A program made the position numbers and the translations under genes. From Cardiocondyla obscurior (lineage: Eukaryota; Arthropoda; Insecta; Hymenoptera; Formicidae): 64,000 bases of DNA. How positions within the stretch are numbered: the stretch's first letter is position 1; every line of letters starts with the position of its first letter. Location of the stretch: the NCBI RefSeq assembly GCF_019399895.1, contig NC_091867.1:3906001-3970000 (forward strand), in the 5' to 3' direction. This document shows, piece after piece, positions 48,569 to 62,000 of the stretch. The notes under the pieces are model-generated. The model did not search any database and was not told the origin of the DNA. It was given only the letters and a program-made list of their open reading frames with translations.

Positions 48569-51264
48569 TAGTCATTTTATTTCTCGCTTTATTCAAGCAT
48601 CCATCGTTGATATGGCAAACTCGAGATGAATTTCAATTATCGATAAATTAATAACGACATTTAAATAACTTAGAAGAAGCGGTAAGAATTCGAGAGATTA
48701 AGCAAAAGTACGTAACACGAATCCTACATGTTCAATTAGCCGAAAGTTTCGGATTATTTGGCAACGACGCTTCGCAAATTAGTATTGTTATTCGAGTTGC
48801 GTGGAGCTTTGGTTCCCTTGCAATAGAATGCATTTGCTTTGCTTCGCTTTGCTCTGTCGGCCCTACTTTCTACGGAACGAGGGTTTCAGCGGGATTAAAG
48901 CGCATCGAGGAATCATATCTGTGTAGCAGGTAGATGTAGTCCTATTGTATAGCATCACATTGAGTATACGGCATTGTGACTTGGCTCAAACCGTTTGTTT
49001 TGGCCCACAAGTCGCTGGAACCCGTGGTGATAAACATGCACCCATATAAGTCAATTCGAAGTTTCGGCTTGCCAGCTAACAAGGAAGTGCACGATACACT
49101 TCCACTTGTCGTAAACCTAGAGACGAAATTGCGGTAAACAAACTGTCACGGTTTTCAGACTTTTCGGTAAAGCATTCGGCGTGTAAAAAAATTTTCTCAA
49201 TAATTTCAATTTAAAATCTTTTCAAGCGCTTTTCGTCCTGCTTTAATATATAAAATACTCAATGAAGTATTTTATCGTGTTATTTATATCTATCGCGTTT
49301 CTTATCTAGCGTGTCATTATTCAATATGAAATGCAACTGTAATGGGGAAATCGATATTTTTCATATAAAGAATTTATTCCAATATTTGAAGGAAACTACA
49401 AAATCTGTAATTTAAATCTCGTCCAATCTTTTTTAATTGCGCGTACTGCTTTTAATAATACTTTAAACGAGAATATTGGAAATCGTTTTAAACGATGTTG
49501 CATACCCTTCGATTTTCATACTTTTGCAAGGGAAGCAGCCACGATGCAGGCACGTTCGGAACCCCGGCGGCTTGTTCCCCACGCCACTGTTTAGTTCTTC
49601 ATCTTTTCCCCCGGCTACCACTTCACCTCTAAACTCCTGACACAGTCAAGATGCAATCGATAACCCTTGATATTTTATTCGCAAACATTTTAATTTCCTG
49701 CGCTCCGCAGCCGAGCGCCTCGAATACTTTTAAAATGCGCAAATGTGAGAGACCAGCGGAAAAAGAAAATTGAGAAATCGCCTATTGACATTCATTCGTG
49801 GAAATTTATTTTTTTACCCCGCGGAAAAATTTCACGGCAGCTGGCTGTCTAATTTTACGTTATGAAAAACATTTTCTTCGTGCGAAGTTTATAGAAAATA
49901 AAGCGTTTCTTTCAATTTCTTTTTTTTTATATCGATAATAAACAATGAGTGTCATTGCATTCTTATTTTTACAGCAAATTTTTTTTTTCTTTTTCTCCCC
50001 TTTTTTTTAATGCGACGGTAGCCCGTTCGGCGCGACGACCGGCGAATGATTGTTTCGCTAAAAGACTAGGAAACGCTATTTTCATCGAGTCAATGCGTGT
50101 CACCTGTCATCGCGTGTGAACAGTCACGCTGAGACACTCCCGCGAAATGGTTGCCACTCAAGCAAAGCGATTTACTTCGCCGGTGGCTGGTGTCGCATCG
50201 GGTCCTCATTTTCCGTCTGCCCGCAGCGACGGCCAAGTTCCATACGCGTTTACCGCTATCCACTGGATAACACATGTCGCGCCCGCGTTTTCTGCAATTT
50301 TCATTATAAACGGAAACGAAGTGAAATGGATCGTCTGGCGACACGTATTTATTGCGGAGTGGCTGCCTTTGAGCGGGAGCACGCGCTCGGCTGCGAGAAA
50401 AAGGAACACAGAGGTTCCGGTTGGTTTGCACAAACAAAGGAAATGCCGGGCGCAAAGCGATATGCTCGCATACACATGTCGCATCCTCCGATGGTCGACA
50501 TATTGAGCCACTCCTTTATGCGATGTCTATCGAGAGATTCAACGTTTCTTCGCGACGTGCACAGGTATTGCATGCATCAGGTACTGCAAAATAAAGAAAT
50601 GACCCTGCCGTCTACGTCGTCGCGACGTTGCCTCCCAGAAGAGGGGAAAAAAACCATCAAGAGATTACCCGGAAATTATCTCGCAATTTGTGGCGAGGGA
50701 TTTGCTCTCCGGCGATGCATTAAATGACCAAATTATTATAAAGATCTCGTGGAGCATTAAATACGCGGCTATGTAGTATATCGCGACTAAGTTTCACAGA
50801 GGACACATAAGCTATGCTTCATGCAAGGCAAAGCGTAAATATTTAAATAGATGTAATATCCCAGAGTAGACATGAAGGATATGTAGCGAAACGAGTTTTG
50901 ATACTAAAGTGACTAAAATACGGTCGCGCTATATGTCGTTTCCGCGCGCCGAGTAAGGTTTTACATTTAGCCATATTTGAGTGTATCAAGGTGTATGCGT
51001 AAGTCACATTCGCGAATTAATATTTTCTGATAAAATTATTACCTGCTGTCTAGCCCCGCGAGTCGTTTCACATATTAAGGACGCAATTTTCTCTTATTAA
51101 AATTAATGCAGCATGAAAGATAATTCGCCGCGGAGCAATTTTTTTGTATAAGGATGACAGATCCATTTTATGCTGCTTCCGCATATATAAAAATTCTTAT
51201 ATAATTCTACAACGATTCTACGCAAGCCGGAACATCCGATTACTTGCAACAAGAGGGGAAATAG
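48569..51264. other. Mixed stretch, includes a 203-codon chance frame
   Basis: The longest frame of the window (50,116-50,727, plus) lies here. It has mixed composition, four internal Met starts, no recognisable domain, and antisense frames of 101 and 121 codons over the same DNA. No splice or promoter evidence accompanies it. It is kept as an unproven frame, not a gene. Elsewhere in the stretch there are only T runs (for example 49,919-49,928 and 49,979-49,988). Confidence 0.45.
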
Positions 51265-51290
51265 AAAAAAAAAAAAAAAAAAAAAAAAAA
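51265..51290. repeat. Poly-A run of 26
   Basis: An uninterrupted run of 26 A, the longest homopolymer in the window. No retroelement body was recognised on either side. Confidence 0.95.
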
Positions 51291-54200
51291 TGCAATGCTC
51301 GTTACACCGGGCGCTACTAATGCCAGCTTTATCAATTGTTGCTCTCTGAAGGATGCTCTGGGAGGTAAAATTGAATGGGAACTTAATCCAAACTGTTTTT
51401 ATCGAATCATTGGCACGGGGTTCGCGAACGTGCGTTGTCCGCGTGACGGCATGTAATTACGTTGCCCGGCATTCGAGGCGAGACTTGACCTCTTTTGCCT
51501 CGAAGAACGCGGAAACGTTGAGACGAGCGGCGCGGAATTTAGTGTACGTTTAACACCCGAGTAAAATTAAAAAAATGCTCTACATTGTAATGGAACTTTA
51601 ATATCAATTTATGAGGAGCGAACTAGGATGGCATAATCTCTAGTTATACTACCGCACACGGTCTACCTAAGGGGCTTACAGTTGCCTCACTTTATTACTG
51701 ATATATGCGTGTACACGATCAGGCTATTGTTAGCGCTGTTATAGGCAGGCCGAACAGTTTCCGTAAGCATGTGCTAACTACACTTCATCCATTTTACCTA
51801 ACCGAACGCGATACCACGGAAAACCCCTGATATTTATTCCTGCCATCGCCCGGTTTTAACGGTGTTACGGTTCGCTGCGAGACGCTAAAGCTTTTTAATG
51901 CTTCTTAATGGCGTTCTGTTCTCGTGCTTGTTGTGCAACTATTACCACTCGGTAATGTTAACATTGAATTCCAATGGCGAGATGGAATCGAGCCAGTAAT
52001 GATACAAAGCCGCTTTCATCGTGGCGCAAAGCGGCTATTTCTTATTGCGCGACGCGAGGAAGAGCGGACGTAATATGTCGCCGCCGCGTGTAGAATAATA
52101 TTTTTAAAAACATCTCGCGGACGCCTCTTTTGTGTGCATTTATCGCGAATGGAAAAGCGTTCTATTGGGAGCGCGCACATCGGGGGCGTTTCATGCCCGG
52201 TGATAATACCCGGCTAATTCGAAAGCATCGATCGCCTTTTAATATCGCAAATAGTCACGCGAAGATACTAATATGAACGTAATCCCGGCTGCAATGTGAC
52301 GGCAGCTTTGCACGAAATTAAAAATAAACCGCGCCATGTTTTTCGTGCGGCGACACTCTCATAATATAAAGCCCGGCGCAACGACACGACATGTATTCAA
52401 GTTTTAACAGAAGGTACAATTGCGAACAATGGAATTACATATCTCGCCTCTGGTTAGTACTACATTGCACGTGCGGGACACATACATTTACATTGTTAAT
52501 AGATACGTTATATGGCGAAACGCGTATATATACACGGTAATTTCTCCTCCTAAATTTGCGATCCCATTTTACCTATTCTTTCGCATGCCCGACTTAAATA
52601 TAGGCCACGTTTCGATTCGCGATGACGCCGGCACAGAAATAATAATGGAAGTAATATTTTGAAGAGACCAATTATCTAAAAGCTTTTATTTAGGCGGCCA
52701 GTTAATCGAGTGCTGTTATACTATTAGCAATATCGTTAAAATATCAATTTTTCAGATAATGATTTATTTATAGCAATTTAATTCGCGTATATACGTAATT
52801 AAAGGAACATGTAGAGTTGAAATTTCACGGCGAATAATTTATGGCACAATTTCGAGATGTAATCTCGAAGCCACACTTTCAGAGTTCGAACAATTTATAT
52901 TTTACAGATGAAAGACTTAGCGAGGACCTTCATATTGAAACTGGCATCTGTGCATACGACGTAAAACCCGAATTTTATTCGTGCTCCGGCGGGTTCAGTC
53001 ATATACATACATATACTGAATAAACTACACGTGTGTCTTTATATTACATATGTATAGAAATAGCATGTACATACAGGCACATAACATCTACATAACTTTT
53101 CTTCAAAGAAAGCACTGCTAGAGATCCTATATTAGAATTTTTCTGTACGCGTATTTTATATGTACATAAGTAACATTACATATTGCCGACAAAATAGTTG
53201 CATTAATTTAACAAGATGAACAAATAATTTCTGCTTTCTCCGCTCTGCTTGTCTTATCAATCATCCAGGAAGGGTTTCGCTAAAAAAGATCGGCGGAATT
53301 TCGCTCTTACGTTATTCGCAACAATTATCCACCGTAAGCGTTAACGTAAGACATTCGGGTAATACGGGATATTCTTATTTGAACTAATTCCAATTACACA
53401 GCACGCTCCGCTCGCTCGCTACTTTCTCATGTTCAGCGAGAGTAAATGGCGAAAAGAGAACGCGGAGAAGCGGTCTGAAATTGCTAGAGGGTTGGCGTGC
53501 AGATAAAAATGTCACACTTGTATCTCCGGGGAGTAAGTGAACCCGCGAATAACCGAGTGAGATGTAGATAGAAGGTACGTAGGAATAGCAGGGAACCGGC
53601 CGCGTGTTGCTCAAGAAAACTGTACACGTTCTTTGCGTCAGCATTCATATCAGTGTTAGCTTTTATCCTCCATCCATCTTGGAGCATGGTCTTTCATAAC
53701 CTTTTGATCCAGCTGTTATTTGCAAAAATGCAAACGAGTTACTTCCTCCCGGTATCAGCCCCTCGGTTATCAGACCGTATTATTTTTTACGCCCACTTGA
53801 TATTTAATTCCTTTTCATTGGTAGAACTTGGCGGAATAATTTATTTGTTCGATAAATCGCGCGAGTTAATATCTTACGAGTCTGCTAATTATTAACCGCT
53901 TTAGATTTCTATTATTATATTGCCTCGTTAAGAATTAAAAAAAGAAAATTGAATCGATGATAAGCTCGTAGAATATTTAAGAACACTTTTTAATAACGTA
54001 ATAAATAAATCACGAAATATCCCGACGCTTAAAATTTTCGCTTGCTTCCGTCAATAATAATTGCAGCCAGTTTAACGACGTCTCGTTAACGGTGGACATC
54101 TTTTTTCTTTTCCCATCGTTTTATTCTTTTCAATCATTAAAATTCCTGTCCGTCATACAAAAAGGCACGTCCCCACTGAAGGTGTATACGATCGAATAAT

Positions 54201-57200
54201 TTCAAGTATCGTTCCTGCATTATAATTACAATTATTGTACGCAACATAACGCCTTTCTTAAAATTTAAAGTGTATACTCGCAATGGATGAGTTTTAACTA
54301 GCAAAGTTAGAATCCACATAGTACTCGAAGTAGAACTAATTCCAAAATCGAAGTTTAGCAGTTCGTAAGAGAATTCATTAAAATAAACTATCTCAGGATA
54401 TTAATACAACGTTATTGCGGTTCGCGTACCAACTTTGATATATCTAACTTGAAGCGTGTATTAATTAAGCACATTATGCGCCATCTAATAATAATCTCTA
54501 TGAGAATATTACATATTCTCGTGGAGGGCTAATTTATTTTCCTTCTCGTTAAACGTAATAAGTATTTCTACATGCGACAGTGGTGCGTAATATTTGACGT
54601 ATTTATTAATAATGATGTTTTCGGCGAATAACTTGTGCGAAAAATAGCAAAAAATAGAAAAGGAGACAGGCGGCAAAGATCGTAAGAAAGAAAATAAAGG
54701 CGAAAAGTGTACGCGAAAGAAACGGGGCACAAAGTTAACGTAGGAGCTTTCATGTCGAACGTTTCCACGCTCGCTTGGCTTTCGAAGAAGCTGAATCGCG
54801 TGTCAGAAATGCACCCCTCGCCTCGCCACCACTTTTCACCTACGTAATCCCGTGTACGGTTATACCACCCACGAGTATGCCTCCTATCAGGTGTATTACT
54901 GTTCGTGAAAGGTATAATTATCGATAATACCCGAGAAACTAGATACCATCGTACACGTTAGTCTTAAAGAGCTTTTCAATTTTTACTTGCGTAAAATATA
55001 GAGCGCGATAATAATACTAGCTTGACGTGAACACTGAAATCGCAAAGAATATCTTTTAGTGCTTTTATAAAAATTAAAATCTGTGATGACACATGTACAT
55101 ATTTAGCAATTAAGTAATATGTCACATTTCCCTCGTTTCATAATAATATTATTGAAAAGAAATCTTGCGAGATGTTAAAATAATTTCTAATTAATTAAAT
55201 TTGAGAAAAATCTTAAAACTGTGTTACTCACTGTATTAATACATTAGTCAATATTAAAGTATCATGAAAATAATGTACGTTATAATAGATTTAAAATACG
55301 ATTTTTTTAAAGTTAATTGCACAAAGTGCACGATTATTTATTTAAACCGCAAAGATATTTTTTGGAGATCTTTTAATATTCATTTAATATAAATTTATTA
55401 TTCGAATATGTTATTATAACCAGTGCGATAATACTCCAGCCAGTCTGGATCTCTTATCGAATGTACTGCTTGTTACCAAGTTATGCACGATCACGTCCCA
55501 ATATCTCCTCCGTTGGCGTAACACGTGTGGTTAATTACACAGGGTGATATAACATCTCGCATAGCGACTTCAGATGATGATTTATTCGTCACAGTTACTA
55601 AAACAGATAATACGCACATTCTTTTTTTTATACTGGGATTTAATGTACATTTGAACAACCAGATGAATGATATGTGCACGGTCTCTCATTCAGTACCGAA
55701 TGACTAGTGGCATTTATTACATCGTAAGCATCTTGTTTTATACGTAATCGATATTTAAATCCACGACACGGATTTCATCCATATTATAAAAGTTCGACTA
55801 AACTCGTTACGCGCGCAAACTCATAATCTCATTACAAATGACGGAAATTTTTCCGCGTTTATTCCTTTCATCGCGATATGAATTTTAAAATTATTTCACT
55901 AGTGCCGTATTACTCACGACCTTGATATCATTATGCAGGCTCATTTTCTCGTCGGGATTAATTACGTGCGTCTGCTCGCGAGCCAGTTTATATGCGGAAA
56001 CGGTAGATCTGCTCGAGATCAATCGCAAGTTCGCATACCTGCGGTCACTTGGTTCAATTACAGAGAATTCCGTGTGCAAATGGCTCTTATCGGATTAAAT
56101 CGAATCAGACAAGCTCGACAATTATTTCAGCGCAATTTATATTTCGACTACACGTGCGATATAAAATTTATCGGATTATTTAACATATTTAAATCCTTGA
56201 GGTATTTATAAAAAGTTTATAAATATCAATAACGTGTTAGATTAAATGTTAAAAATTATTTGCGGGCATATCTGCTATCACTAGATAGCCTTTGCAAAAT
56301 TCTGATTTGACGAATCTATTTGCGATGTTGTTCGCACGAGGCTGTTTATAGTGACGTAATTATCATAACCCTCTCACGTAAAGCGTATTATGCGAATGCT
56401 AAAAATATTCTTCTTTTTTTTTTTAAATAGTTTCAAACGACCGACCTTTCCTACACTCGCCGTAGCGTGTTAAGCGATGGTTAACGCATGCTCGTATCTG
56501 AATAACGTATCTGACGAGTGCAGGGTTCTATTCTTGGGAGCTTTGCATTCGTAGATAGAAGGCGAAAGAAACTGCGCTCGTGCATAAAAAATTACTTTTG
56601 AAATATATATCCAACTTACAGATACTGGTTAAAAGATAATGACTTTGTCGGGTGGAAAAAAACGCGGTTGCTTCAAACACTGAGACATATGATTAATTAA
56701 AAACTTGATGTTAGACTGCACGTTGGACTTCAAGAGGGTGAACTGAATTAAAGCTGTATGTTCCACTACCTACATTGCATGCTAACGTTTGCATGCCATT
56801 CGTAAAGAACCGGCAATATTAAAAATAGTTGCTCAATGGAGATTATGTTCGGCTAATCGTTCATCATAATTTCATTTACCTGCACTTTCTAACAATACTG
56901 TAGATACACACGCAAATGCTAAAATACATGTGTATTTTAAGACAAACACTTTTTAGAATAATAAAAGCGAATCCTAATTCTCGTTAAAATAAATAAATTC
57001 TTTTTAAATCTTGATGCGGCGGCGGATTAAAATGCGCGCCGTGCCGATTTCGGTGGGAAACTAAACCATCGTTCGAACTAAAAAATGCATTAAAGATATT
57101 TTTAGCCGATAGTAACGGTATTAGTTATACATTCAGCGGCAGGGTAGAGGGGGGAGGTAGAAACGTCGGGCAGTGGCATGCAAGTAGAACACACAACCCG

Positions 57201-57579
57201 CAAGATTCCGCTGTTCGGCACTCCATTTGTTTCGATATAGATCGCTGGATAAGGTTTCGTTGTATGTTGCGGCTTTATTCACCAGTCAAGTGATATACAC
57301 TTTTCTAGCTGTCCCACATCGACGATGGAAAGGGCTGCCGAAATACATTGTGCTCCTCCACGTAGCTGTGCATACGAACGTTTTGTCACATTCTAGCACG
57401 GTGGCAGGACGTGACACAATTCCTGGGTAACATCACCCTCGCCCCTGCATATTCTTCCATCGAGCGTAAAAACATTTCTCTTCCTGTCGATAAGTCTTAA
57501 CGAAAACATTGCAAAGGCGCAGCAACGAGATTCCTGCACGTTCAATTATCATTATTAATATTCGCGAAGCACGCGTGTA
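51291..57579. other. Mostly AT-rich non-coding stretch
   Basis: No supported gene. Donor-like sites at about 53,576 (AAG then GTACGT, plus) and 56,880 (CAG then GTAAAT, minus) have no partners. Two partial matches to the GTGTATAC end of the MITE family occur at about 54,181-54,188 and 54,270-54,277, but in direct orientation and without the rest of the end, so they are not called. It ends at the TA bordering the fourth element. Confidence 0.5.
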
Positions 57580-57717
57580 AAGAGTGCGCATACTTAGCGT
57601 ATAAAGGTTAGCACTTAGCGAACGCGACATTCTCAAAGAAATAAATCGCTACGAAAGTAACACATATCACTGACAAATATCGCGGTTGCTGTGTTCGTTT
57701 TCCAAGTGTATACGCAG
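57580..57717 (+). mobile_element. Inverted-repeat MITE, copy 4 (138 bp)
   Basis: The left end AAGAGTGCGCATACTTAGCG and the inverted right end (CCAAGTGTATACGCAG) match the family, with TA at 57,578-57,579 and 57,718-57,719. The interior GCGAACGCGACATTCTCAAAG and AAATAAATCGCTACGAAAGT aligns with copies 1 and 2 in the same orientation. The extreme ends are less symmetrical than in copies 1 and 3. Confidence 0.75.
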
Positions 57718-57949
57718 TATGCATAAACTTTTGTATTCCTATATGTGTAAATTACATATTGTTATAAAATTCTGTATTTAAATATCTGATGGTACAATTA
57801 AATGGCAAGAAAAATTTAATAAGGTTGCTCGCGAGTTTAATAAAATACGGATAATTGATAACTTTAATGATAAATTGTGTTAATTAAGCGAGAAGATAAA
57901 TATATTATTTGTTGCTGCGCCGAGGAAAAAAAAAAAAAACGTTGATCTA

Positions 57950-58113
57950 TGATTACCACGTGGTCGTTCTCCTACGCGATTGGGATCGCTGGTAGGCATG
58001 TTTCTGCCGGATGTAACATATTTCTCCCGTCGTGGCATTAACTTTGCGGTAGCGCGGCGGTCACGTTCGGCAGGACGCAACCGAGACAAAACTCCTCTGT
58101 CCGACTATCTCAG
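57950..58113 (+). other. Possible exon ending in a donor
   Basis: GC-richer sequence ends CTATCTCAG followed by GTAGGTAG, a fair splice donor with the intron starting at 58,114. No acceptor or initiator was pinned down at the 5' side, so the start given is only where the composition changes. No frame with a known motif runs into the donor. Confidence 0.25.
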
Positions 58114-58924
58114 GTAGGTAGTCTTCTCTGGCGTTTCACTATTGATTCCCGTTGAGGCGCGGGGATGAAGGCTGGGGACTCGGTCGCGGGGGAGTGCAGG
58201 ATAGGGTAGCGTGGCAAAGTGGATGGTAGCAGTGCCGCCGGGGGTGAGAAGAGAACGGGTCGCGGGAGGAACTCGAAGTAGGATAGTAAGGGAGACAGGC
58301 GGTCGCAGAAGCGCAAGAGAAGCTCGGTCGCCCCAGTTGCCGCCACTAATGTCTCCTCATACTAACTACCTTCTTATCCTCTCTCCATTCTATGCCCAGC
58401 TCAGACCGGAGAGTCTACGAGAGAAAGGGAGACGGATACACACACACATAGATATATATACTATACTACATATACATACAAAGGGCAGAGGGACAAGCGC
58501 AGAAGAAAGACAAGGCAAACTCGACGGGTTGTGAGCGGGAGAAAACCTGCAGCAGTTAAGATAAAATAGCTCGGTAGAGAGTGGACACTTTTGTCTCGGG
58601 ACGCGGGCAGATTTTTCTTTTGGCTGTAGCACGATAGGACCTTGCACGTATCACCGCCGGCGGTGGGATCCGCGGGCGCTGTTTATGAACGTCGATTACT
58701 AAGGTTGGTTAATTCCCAAGGAAAAATAGCGCGGTAGCTGTGCTAGTCGCTAGGGACTTCTTTCGCCGTTCCTCGAAAAGAGAGACGGTGCCTGGTAGCG
58801 GCGTCTCGCAGGATGAGAAAAACAGCTGCATGATGAAGATTGGTTGAGCCCGGATAATCAGCCGGGCGATCTCTCTCTTTCTCTCGGCTTCTCCATCCCT
58901 TCTATTTTTTTCATTCTCGTACAC

Positions 58925-59003
58925 GGTATAGCTGCGAGGTTCATTCGAGTGGCAAATTGGGCCGTTTTACCGCGTGGATGATTCTGTAATCTCTATCGCC
59001 AAG
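58925..59003 (+). other. Possible 5' exon ending in a strong donor
   Basis: ATCGCCAAG is followed by GTGAGCGAT, a strong donor at 59,004, at the end of the GC-rich block that starts near 57,950. After it the sequence turns AT-rich at once, as expected for an exon-to-intron boundary. The exon start is not determined. The block has the promoter-like look of the 20-kb region (purine/pyrimidine tracts, CpG). It would be a first exon, possibly non-coding. Confidence 0.35.
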
Positions 59004-62000
59004 GTGAGCGATAATAAGCACTGATAATAATCCTTGCGCACGAATGGCGGGATTTTTATAGCCAGATGCGAAGAGTATTCGCGGAAATATTCAGAAGAAA
59101 ACGACAGCGTGAAATAGATACCGGATATAAAAATAACATTTATTTTGTCTCACACAAGAGTATTAAATATATTTATATTATTAACATTATTATAAAGAAC
59201 CTCGCACAAAGCATTGCATATTTATAAAACAATATTGAAAGTAAATTTAAAAAAATAACATTAATGTAGATTTATTTAACAGACTTTTTGTATTTTTCCT
59301 TATGATTAAAAAACAAAAGGATTTTTTTTTTTATCTTTTTTATAAAAATTTGGTTTTACTTTATCATTACCCAAAGCTGATTGAGAAAAAAAAGGAAATA
59401 AATCTTTTTACATGAAGTATATATAATATTATGTTGAATTGGGTGCTCTTTGAAAATACTAGACAAGTCACAATCAGATCTCCGCCGGATAATTTTGCAG
59501 ATCAGAATTGACTCCGTTGTACAACAATTGATGAATGCATTGCAGCATACAATCGTTGATATCGTTATCACAATCCGATTGGTGGATTATTAATCCAAGT
59601 ATTTTTCAGATTTATCTCTCGCGGAATATAAAATAAAATTATCGGACGCAGTTGCAACTGGAATCGTATTCATTTTCAGCATGACGGCGAACTAGCGTTT
59701 GCACCGACAAAGCCGATGGGATACGCTTTGCACTGTAGGAGAATTTTTCGATATTTGCTTCAAAGTTTCTGTATGGAAATTAGTTATGTTATTCTCGCGA
59801 GTTTACAAATAGCGCTGTATGATACGAAGAAATTATAACCGAAGAACGTTCGGGTTAATTTCCGCGAAAGTTATAATTGCGAACTGCGCTGCGGAAAATT
59901 AGATTGACATCGCGAAGTTATCGTGCAGAATAGAACGAATTGAATAAATCGCTACTGTGTGACTTACGGATTTGTAACCGATCGCGAGATTAATTCGAAT
60001 ATTCGTTTTGCGTCCGTACGGTTTCATCGAGTGCAAATCGCTCTACAAATTGGACTTGCGTAATCATTGCGCTATATATAAATTATTTATGACATAATAT
60101 ATTTCAGGAGTGGTATTAACTCGGTATATATCAACGGGACTGCGCACGTCACGTCTGAACTGGCACATTGTTTTGCACTAGCTCGATTCTGTTTAAACGC
60201 ATATAATTGATTTGCACATTGACCAAGCTGTTGCACCAAAACAACGACCTATTTTCAGATATAATGCGTACCCTATAGGCCATCAACGGATTTCACAGGT
60301 AGCCTCTCATGTCTTATGGCTATTTTCGTGTGGTAAACTCCGGCTATTAATCATCCTCGTTTCACTGGGCCGTAGTCGCGTGATAGTCGGTAAAATCTTA
60401 GTTAACGTTTAATATAGTTGAGTATGACGTTATATTTAAATATGAAAGCTCCGGTACATTAATTAGCATATCTACATAAATATTACGCTAATTGTTCCAA
60501 TGATGGCAATCTTAATTAAAATAATTTAGGCCCTCTTAAGAGTGAGAAGTCTCGTTTTATCGTTTCCAATCGAATTAGTTATTCATACTGAACAAAGTAT
60601 ATACTGTATATTTTGATTGCGTCTTCCTGGGGAGCTCTGAAAGGATAAATTTATTTATGCAACACCATAAATATCAAAAGCAAAATTTCTTATCACTCAA
60701 ATAAATTCCATGCATTTATGCAGACGATCGAGTTACATATTCATAGGTTCTACATGCGTATATTTTATAAAGGTCATCTTTACGCGAAGGGGAAACGTTT
60801 CTACGTTTTAATTATCAGTCGATAAAATTTTTTCAATGCCGAACTGATCGCATTTGATGGATATATCGCGCCAATTATAGTATCACGTGCAGGACAAGGA
60901 CGCGCCCTAGTCTTGGCTAGACATCTAAAAATTAGGAAACAAGGACGGCGGTGTAAAAAATAAATGCTCCACTATTTCATCATTATTTTATCGATCGCGC
61001 GAAAAGGTCATTGTCACGAAGGGAAAAAAAAAAAAAAATTATCGTGTTCGTGGGAAGAATTATCGTTCAATAGTCTCGGAAAGTAAGGCCATTCTTTTCA
61101 ATAACCAGCAGCAACTGTGTGTAATATTTTTCATTCTTTATATATTACGTTGACGTCGTAATCATTACAGGGCTTTTTTTATACGGAGGCAAATAATCGT
61201 TTGTCGCACGGATTTATATATTAAATTCTGTCATCGTCCACGGTAGCGACAACGATTTTCATCCAAAATGCGCAATTGCAACGACCATTATTTCACATCA
61301 ACGGGATTAATAACTTGTTTATGCTTAGGCCTGTCACATCGAAAGTGGGACAGAAACAATTACCTTAGCGCGGCGATATGTAATGTGGTAATTAACTCGA
61401 TACTATCCAATATCCGAGGCGCGATATAAACGTGCGACCTGACGGCAAATCGAAAATTGTTACTAAAACTACACGTGACGTGAGCGTAGAACGCAGAGCG
61501 GGCAACATATTGCATTGGTCGAGGCTGAGAATCACGCTTGATTTGACGCGGCAAGAGAGCTTCCTGATGGATCGATAGCGGGGTAATCTACCAGGACACA
61601 CAAGGATCGGGACCTTTACAGGTTCAATTAACAAACAAACCAATTTAATTAGCATTATCAATGCAATTTCCGTACTGGCATCGGAACTAATATTGGAGGC
61701 GGCGGAGTCCGCCGATGTACGTACGTAATGTACACGTTATTGGTTCGAGCGAGAGGCGACGACGAACGGACGGACCATGTAGTAATTCTGTAATATTGTG
61801 GGTGACGGTGGTTAGCCTTAGGGAATGGGTAAACAATGACATCCGACCAACGCGGCACGATTGTTACGCCGCCGTCGTCGCGTCGGTGTTGTGAATGACG
61901 ATAATGTAAATACATTATAGAATTATTTGCCGGGCATTTTGCAAATTACATGTACACTCCAGAGATTTGCGAGGAAAAAAAAGAAAAAAAAAAAAAGAAC

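Noticed and set aside
50116..50727. 203-codon plus-strand frame, the longest in the window
   Set aside because: No recognisable domain, overlapping antisense frames over 100 codons, and no promoter or splice support; consistent with low stop density in CpG-rich DNA.
54178..54280. GTGTATAC matches as a fifth MITE copy
   Set aside because: The two matches are in direct, not inverted, orientation and lack CTTAGCGAAC and the interior sequence.
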